The notes below the pieces were generated by a model. That model was not told the DNA's origin, did not search any database, and saw nothing but the letters and a program-made list of their open reading frames with translations. A stretch of 64,000 nt of DNA, from contig CAVOWL010000005.1 in assembly GCA_963700105.1 (NCBI GenBank), forward strand, positions 62,001 to 126,000. The letters are read 5' to 3'. This document shows, piece by piece, positions 61,606 to 64,000 of the stretch. Origin of the DNA: CAVUWL01 sp963700105. GTDB lineage: Bacteria; Actinomycetota; Thermoleophilia; Solirubrobacterales; 70-9. Each line of letters starts with the position of its first letter. The stretch's first letter is position 1. Position numbers and translations under genes: made by a program.

Positions 61606-62898
61606 GTGAGTCGCAAACCTGGCGTTTGGCTCGCGACAGAGAGTACGTTAATTGGCCGGGTCATATACCGTCGTGGAGCGCTCGCCCTGGGTGTCGCGCT
61701 GCTAATTGGAGTGATTCTCCGCCTTATCTGGCCCAGCGACATGGAGTACAAGGCCGATGAGATGTTCCTGTTCCATCACGCTACCGGTTCAAATCCGTTT
61801 CCGTGGGTTGGGCAGGCCTCGGGCGTCGGAACAAGCAATCCCGGGATGGGCATCTGGGTCTACTCGATGATGGCAAAGGGCCTGGCGCTAAACAGCCCGG
61901 TCGGGCTCGTCCGGGGAGTAATGGTACTCAACATCCTCGCGCTGATAGCACTTGCAGTGTTCGCGCTTAAGGTGGTCCCGCCCCGCCAGCGGGAGCCTTG
62001 GCTTTGGGCCACAGCGCTGGTCTCCGTAAATCCGCTGGCGATCCTGTTCAGCCGCAAGCTCTGGATCCAGTCGGTGCTGCCACCGTTCGTGATCGCGATG
62101 CTTTTCGCCTGGTGGCGCCGTGGCCACCGGGTGGGCGCCTTTGCCTGGGGAGTTCTCGGTGCCTGGCTGGGGCAGATCCACATGACCGGTTTCTTCTTTG
62201 CGGGGGGCTTCGCTGCGTGGACGGCGCTGTATGACCGCGGCAGTGCCCGCTGGCGTTGGTGGTTCGCGGGCTCTGCCTTGGGCGCTCTGACGCTCCTACC
62301 GTGGCTGGTCCATGTGCTCACACACGAGGGCGCCCCGATGCGTAGCCTGCTGAACACGATTCAGCCGCGTTTTTGGGCCTTTTGGATCTCCTATCCGCTC
62401 GGGTTCAATCTGTTCACATCCTTTGGCAGCGACTCCTGGAAGTTTCTGGCGTGGCCGACAATCGATGGCACATCGCTCTACCTCTGTGCGATCACTTTCG
62501 TCGTGATACTCGTCGTGGGCTTGGCTATCTGGGTCGAGGCGTTCGCGCTGACCATCTGGCCACGCCGGCGAGCTCCGGCGCGGCCCCTCGGGGGAAGGAC
62601 CTCAAATAGCGGCCTCGCGATCGGGGCATCTGCGGTGGCCTACGGGCTTCTGATCACTGCAAGCGGCGTGCTGTTCTACCGCCATTACCTGATCGTCGCC
62701 TTTGTCTTGCCGTTCCTGACCGTCGCCGTCGCGGCACTGCTGCGGCCCAATCGGGGGCGCCGCCTCCTGGTGGTGCTTGTCGTGGCACAGGCGGCACTTT
62801 CTGTGCAATACCTCACCTACATACACGTTCGCGGCGGAGCTCCGGGCGGCGACTATGGGGTCGCCTACGACCATCAGAGCCACCCGGCGCGACGCTAG
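61606..62898 (+). CDS. GT-C-type membrane glycosyltransferase (PMT/ArnT-like)
   Basis: About 430 residues from GTG 61606, with GGAG upstream; the frame is open to 61498 but that part is Cys/Trp-rich and not convincing. Around 10-11 helices. The first extracytoplasmic loop has the acidic pair D51-E52 (MEYKADEMFLFHH), the place where GT-C enzymes keep their catalytic acid. Such enzymes transfer a sugar from a polyprenyl-phosphate donor to lipid or protein outside the membrane. The neighbouring GT2 gene (62988) is of the type that makes polyprenyl-phosphate sugars, so the two may form a donor-transfer pair. Substrates are unknown. Confidence 0.75.
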   Translation: MSRKPGVWLATESTLIGRVIYRRGALALGVALLIGVILRLIWPSDMEYKADEMFLFHHATGSNPFPWVGQASGVGTSNPGMGIWVYSMMAKGLALNSPVGLVRGVMVLNILALIALAVFALKVVPPRQREPWLWATALVSVNPLAILFSRKLWIQSVLPPFVIAMLFAWWRRGHRVGAFAWGVLGAWLGQIHMTGFFFAGGFAAWTALYDRGSARWRWWFAGSALGALTLLPWLVHVLTHEGAPMRSLLNTIQPRFWAFWISYPLGFNLFTSFGSDSWKFLAWPTIDGTSLYLCAITFVVILVVGLAIWVEAFALTIWPRRRAPARPLGGRTSNSGLAIGASAVAYGLLITASGVLFYRHYLIVAFVLPFLTVAVAALLRPNRGRRLLVVLVVAQAALSVQYLTYIHVRGGAPGGDYGVAYDHQSHPARR

Positions 62899-62987
62899 AG
62901 CCACCCTCCGTGTGACGTCGGTCCCCGTCGGCTCTGGCGGTTTCGCCCGATCCGCGCTCGGCTTGGCGCCTGGCATACTCCCCCGCC

Positions 62988-63680
62988 GTGGCGACCCTTT
63001 CGATCCTGATGCCGGTCTACAACGAGCGGGCGACCGTGGAGCAGGCGATCTCTGACGTGATGGGCACTACGCTTCCTGTCCCCCATGAACTTGTGGTGGT
63101 CGATGACGGCTCCACCGATGGCACCGAGAAGATCCTCGCTTCCAACGATTGGCCGACCGGCGTATCGGTGCACCGTCACCCGACCAATCAGGGTAAGGGC
63201 GCCGCGGTGCGCACGGCGCTTGACCATGCGCAAGGCGATCTGGTTGCGATCTTCGACGCCGACCTGGAGTACAGCGCCATTGATCTTGGCAGACTGCTGC
63301 CCCCGCTGTTGGAGGGCGAGACCAACATCGTACTCGGAGTGCGGGCCTTCGAGGGCCATACTAGCCACTCCCTGCTGTATGTAATGGGCAACCGTGGCGT
63401 GACAATGTGCGCCAATGTGTTGTTCAACGTTTATCTGACAGACATAATGACTTGCCACAAGGTGCTTCGAACAGATCTGCTCCGTAACCTTCGGCTGCAG
63501 AGTCGCGGCTTCGACATCGAGCCAGAGATCGTTGCCCGCGTGCTCCAACGTGGGCACCGCATCTATGAGGTTCCCATCTCCTACCGGGCCCGTCCCACCG
63601 ATCGCGGCAAGAAGCTCACTGCCCGCGACGGGCTGGGGGTCGTGGGGACACTCGTGCGCTGTAGACTCACACCGGGCTAG
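62988..63680 (+). CDS. GT2 glycosyltransferase, polyprenyl-phosphate sugar synthase-like
   Basis: 230 residues from GTG 62988. GT-A fold: LSILMPVYNERATVEQAI, the nucleotide-sugar aspartates D39-D40 (LVVVDDGSTDGT), HPTNQGKGAAVRTAL and the metal-binding D90-x-D92 (FDADLEYS). The C-terminal part (CHKVLRTDLLRNL ... GFDIEPEIVARVL) is as in DPM1-type enzymes that load mannose or glucose on polyprenyl phosphate. It has no C-terminal membrane helices, so it works at the inner membrane face. It follows the GT-C gene by about 90 bases and probably supplies its donor. Confidence 0.85.
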   Translation: MATLSILMPVYNERATVEQAISDVMGTTLPVPHELVVVDDGSTDGTEKILASNDWPTGVSVHRHPTNQGKGAAVRTALDHAQGDLVAIFDADLEYSAIDLGRLLPPLLEGETNIVLGVRAFEGHTSHSLLYVMGNRGVTMCANVLFNVYLTDIMTCHKVLRTDLLRNLRLQSRGFDIEPEIVARVLQRGHRIYEVPISYRARPTDRGKKLTARDGLGVVGTLVRCRLTPG

Positions 63681-63827
63681 TCTGACCAACGCCTAGCAGC
63701 GGCAACGGGTAGCCCCCCTGACCGGCTGAATGCGGACCAATAAATCTTTGCCTTAGAGGTGTAATGACGGAGTGTTGCCGCTCGCCACTCTGGCAGGCGA
63801 GAAATGGTTTCGATCGGCCGGCTTTGG

Positions 63828-64000
63828 GCGCCTCGACCAGCTCAGGGTGGGCCGCGGAGAGATTCTTTCCATTGCGTGAGGTCAGGGTCACCTCCCCTCC
63901 ATCGCGATGAACCGCCGCCCGAATACCGTCAAGCTTTCTCTCAAATATCAAGTCTGGATCGCTGAAGGGCCGCTCACGGAGCTTGGCATTCATCGCCATG
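63828..64000 (-). pseudogene. ATP-dependent DNA ligase fragment (LigD-like), runs off window
   Basis: The minus strand reads NAKLRERPFSDPDLIFERKL, then DGIRAAVHRDGGEVTLTSRN and GKNLSAAHPELVEA. This is the start of an ATP-dependent ligase nucleotidyltransferase domain, with the adenylated lysine in ERKLDGIRA. After ELVEA the resemblance ends and the frame runs through unrelated sequence to a stop at 63667. The N-terminus seems to begin beyond the window. Only about 55 residues of the ligase remain here, so it is a truncated remnant. Confidence 0.65.

Overview
The window is high-GC, Gram-positive-type DNA. It most resembles a member of the actinobacterial class Thermoleophilia (Solirubrobacterales-like). 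Pointers are the short secreted proteins of the 'NYANVMSSIAVFLLLGGGAAFA...' type, a membrane-anchored collagen-like protein starting 'MFKKLREPFGKAGLTVAI', TetR repressors built as two tandem units, a DesA3-type desaturase with its reductase, and many GTG/TTG starts. I infer this placement from family knowledge; I ran no database search.

The window is dominated by two long minus-strand operons of giant exported proteins. Operon 1 runs from 24458 down to 6531 and operon 2 from about 50504 down to 34211. I use two working names. 'A' proteins have a signal peptide, an NHL-type beta-propeller, fibronectin-III-like repeats, a conserved CRAYELV motif, a TolB/PD40-like propeller and a basic tail. 'B' proteins are exported, 900-1050 residues, rich in beta structure and of unrecognised family, with a conserved Cys just before a basic tail. 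Both operons carry, in the same order, A type II, B type II, A type I, B type I, so they look like copies of one cassette. Most junctions are 4-base ATGA or GTGA overlaps, and these fixed several starts. Extra small genes are interspersed (108 aa, collagen-like 250 aa, 113 aa, FN3-like about 210 aa). One operon 1 gene fuses an A-type propeller to a B module. The last B gene of operon 1 is frameshifted. A third, orphan B C-terminal fragment lies at 27625-28089.

The cassettes are separated and edged by signs of recombination: a 5'-truncated tyrosine integrase butted against a 5'-truncated tandem TetR gene, a 3' tRNA-Gly fragment, a divergent tRNA-Asp-like gene, an intact tRNA-Val(TAC), and two copies of a GGTACC-N7-GGTACC site 63-73 bp beyond tRNA 3' ends. 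There is also a roughly 245-bp hairpin-rich element in two copies, a duplicated secreted-protein gene (1643-2500 and 32135-32995), and remnants of an MFS transporter, a carbamate kinase and a DNA ligase.

The remaining genes look like ordinary chromosomal content: a class III nucleotide cyclase, a 14-TM drug exporter, a fatty-acid desaturase with ferredoxin-reductase partner and a divergent MerR regulator, a coupled TetR-MmpL-secreted-protein operon (51162-56854), an APC amino-acid permease, a small secreted Cys-rich protein, a DUF899 protein, and a GT-C/GT2 glycosyltransferase pair.
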